Assembly (NCBI RefSeq): GCF_010509575.1 | Contig: NZ_CP048437.1 | Span: 1,860,001-1,924,000 of the forward strand | Direction of reading: 5' to 3' | Origin: Faecalibacterium duncaniae | GTDB taxonomy: Bacteria; Bacillota; Clostridia; Oscillospirales; Ruminococcaceae | Length of the DNA stretch: 64,000 bases | Part shown: one piece after another, positions 60,101 through 64,000 of the stretch | Layout: each line of letters begins with the position of its first letter | Position numbering within the stretch: position 1 is the stretch's first letter | The notes under the pieces: model-generated | Databases searched by the model: none | Told to the model about the DNA's origin: nothing | The model's input: only the letters and a program-made list of their open reading frames with translations | Made by a program: the position numbers and the translations under genes

Positions 60101-60131
60101 TTGCTGCCAACTTGAATTTCTTGTTTGTCAT
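57114..60131 (-). CDS. Large sortase-anchored surface protein with beta-helix repeats
   Basis: The 1005-residue protein starts with a signal peptide (MTNKKFKLAAMSLATAVAVS...ASA). Residues 100-560 are a Ser/Thr/Asp/Gly-rich region of short imperfect repeats (DSTLNIDSNGRGIDYEGGAG), the pattern of a right-handed parallel beta-helix. A middle region (residues 560-880) is globular, followed by a Pro/Thr-rich wall spanner with two copies of VQDARP and a C-terminal sorting signal LIQTG (965-969), hydrophobic helix and basic tail. It is probably linked to the wall by a sortase and acts as adhesin or glycan binder; that role is inferred. The ATG at 60131 follows AAAGGAG. Confidence 0.85.
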   Translation of the reverse strand: MTNKKFKLAAMSLATAVAVSTVGPSASAVTYYLGGGSVTVDQDKNRGAFSYQGEDKGDENRTYVNDEKAKTGDGTIYVQDGHAPTTDNSDNGTEVPIPTDNDTQSTDASGNNTENSSTSETTTTNTITVKEDVTGATIVVDGVNVDITSTPAEVPADAKEDKTIIKVGEGADVDLTVKDSNLTTGGNGIDIGVNLEGKDENKETNVDLTLDNTKINLTEKDNTAGIVARDNSTVDVTLKGKNTIDGKEALENAAQEAEAAKEKGKSSPNRNVEGIRVGGENAGDDSSGEGASLTIKGDVTSDQGSLNIDHTSTGMVISNDSDVTLTDNADVDIKHTEAGSSTQGGRGIVQRGDLTVEDKSSLTIDTVGSGAYKIDNDQEGLVYGNNGYGIDSTDDITVTGDSTLEIKGTQSSAIYGGTGSSLTVEDSTLNIDSNGRGIDYEGGAGDITFDNSEVNISGNGMGISVAPEGGTNITFDNSTGSVSAQNGTAIYGPESNGKGKLTVTNKSEVKLEAPTGIYAGFDEVEISGKSKVTSIGSVGMMFVGGQSGATKLHVTGESEYNLQMKGYAHALRVNLSKNPSRILVDQNSKLHLSQATTGASAIVLGNGATLTMDNGTLITEGNFRKGSIYSLGTNSTTTIKNGSHVDVNSIVGTKNDKGQKLIVTGGTLTYDYKADNTLWPVNDQGDKLTNFLLTKDDAHANFDALSYKGQTYTYLSDLNKETGKQYLSVWVPAAALNYMLDVDGSHDPEIIGKALEELKQAGYNFDTAYQTAENGDQVVILRDMVVNGKSLNFTKTTDAEGNTKLIWGNYEKQAEGAPSAYDMVYGTEYEYEGKTYTIVWGYESQNNPNTTAAAGVLDAFGPDSNVKVTGENIDGTDSAKYTVTIYGALREVTDPVIPTNPKPETPEDSDPTPPAPAPTTPTTPAVQDARPTTPAVEQAVAKTTPAPETPVNPPVQDARPESGKLIQTGTTNWMADVLVRAGGVLLAAGYLLERKRKSMFHKAQH

Positions 60132-60346
60132 TTTTCTTCTGCTCCTTTCCAGTTCATGCTCACATGATCGAAAAGTGGTGGTCAAACAGCAGGCCGATCC
60201 TTTGTCAACTGTTTTTTGCATGGGAACGCGTTTCTCCCAAAAGCGTTTCCAGCCTTATGATAGCACACCGTACGAAAAAATCAGGCAGAAATAGAAGCCT
60301 TTGGCAATTTCTTTGCCAGTGGAAGAAAGTACCGTGCAAAAACAAC
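60132..60346. other. Upstream region of the surface-protein gene
   Basis: About 215 bp without a gene. On the minus strand it contains a TTGACA near 60200 and a TATCAT near 60260, but no pair with good spacing stands out. I see no regulatory RNA. Confidence 0.4.
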
Positions 60347-60380
60347 AAACCCCTGAAGAATTTCTTCCTCAGGGGTTTTG
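60347..60380 (-). terminator. Terminator of the rRNA operon
   Basis: On the minus strand ACCCCTGA and TCAGGGGT form a stem around AAGAAATTCT and are followed by a T-rich tract, just past the 5S gene. Confidence 0.8.
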
Positions 60381-60385
60381 TTTAA

Positions 60386-60502
<117 letters not shown>

Positions 60503-60719
60503 AATATGACTGGTTCAGTATAACATTTTTGTTTTACTTTGTCCAGTGTTTTTACTGCAATCCAGCTTTTAAAATCGTTGGCAACAACAGCTGGATTGCG
60601 TTTCGCAACAGATGCTGTTTTCCAAGACTCTCTATGCTGTCTTACGATGAAGGACGTGCCTTCAAAACTGAATAATCACTGCTCACATTTTGTCATTGAC
60701 TTGAGAATTCAAGCGAATT
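60503..60719. other. Spacer between 23S and 5S genes
   Basis: About 217 bp without a tRNA gene or coding frame. It contains the AT-rich sequences expected for processing of the 23S 3' end. Confidence 0.5.

Positions 60720-64000
<3,281 letters not shown>

Overview
The window reads as a chromosomal segment of a Faecalibacterium prausnitzii-like gut Clostridia (Ruminococcaceae). This is inferred from clostridial-type proteins (DegV, DUF1836, class III fructose-bisphosphatase, a PflX-like radical SAM protein), Gram-positive lipoproteins and a sortase-anchored surface protein, moderately high GC and short palindromic intergenic repeats. No database search was possible.

Left host flank (1-2150): an amino-acid ABC transporter (permease fragment and substrate-binding lipoprotein, minus strand), then the 3' half of a lipoprotein gene.

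Prophage (2151-38786, 36,636 bp): a complete-looking Mu-like transposable myophage inserted in that lipoprotein gene. Its ends are exact: TG...CA termini, imperfect terminal inverted repeats with internal transposase-type sites, and a 5-bp duplication (CCTGG) at 2146-2150 and 38787-38791. Joining the flanks restores one 337-residue frame. Order: leftward repressor; consensus early promoter; early operon of small proteins, MuA-like DDE transposase, MuB-like ATPase, Gam, GemA; bifunctional endolysin; Mor-like activator; strong terminator; holin-like proteins; head genes (small and large terminase, an embedded DNA methyltransferase, portal, MuF, protease/scaffold, decoration, capsid); contractile tail genes (sheath, tube, -1 frameshifted chaperone, tape measure, baseplate). 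The module ends in a diversity-generating retroelement (DGR): Avd (34510-34869), template repeat TR (34915-35008), reverse transcriptase (35228-36481), and a tail receptor-binding-type protein (36393-38249) holding the variable repeat VR (36969-37062). TR and VR differ at 11 of 94 positions, all at the 22 template adenines and none elsewhere, so the element has been active. Two small late genes and a structured right end close the prophage.

Right host flank (38787-64000): the 5' half of the lipoprotein gene, cardiolipin synthase, DegV, DUF1836, a metallo-beta-lactamase-fold hydrolase, MurA, Fbp, a PflX-like radical SAM protein, a PfkB sugar kinase, a BspA-type leucine-rich-repeat surface protein, a three-gene ABC importer, a cysteine-cluster protein, a D,D-carboxypeptidase, a large beta-helix sortase substrate, then an rRNA operon on the minus strand (5S, 23S, 3' end of 16S).

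As a system, the prophage replicates by transposition and builds a contractile tail whose tip protein is mutated by reverse transcription, a plausible way to follow a changing host surface. The host region concerns envelope building, central carbon metabolism and surface display.
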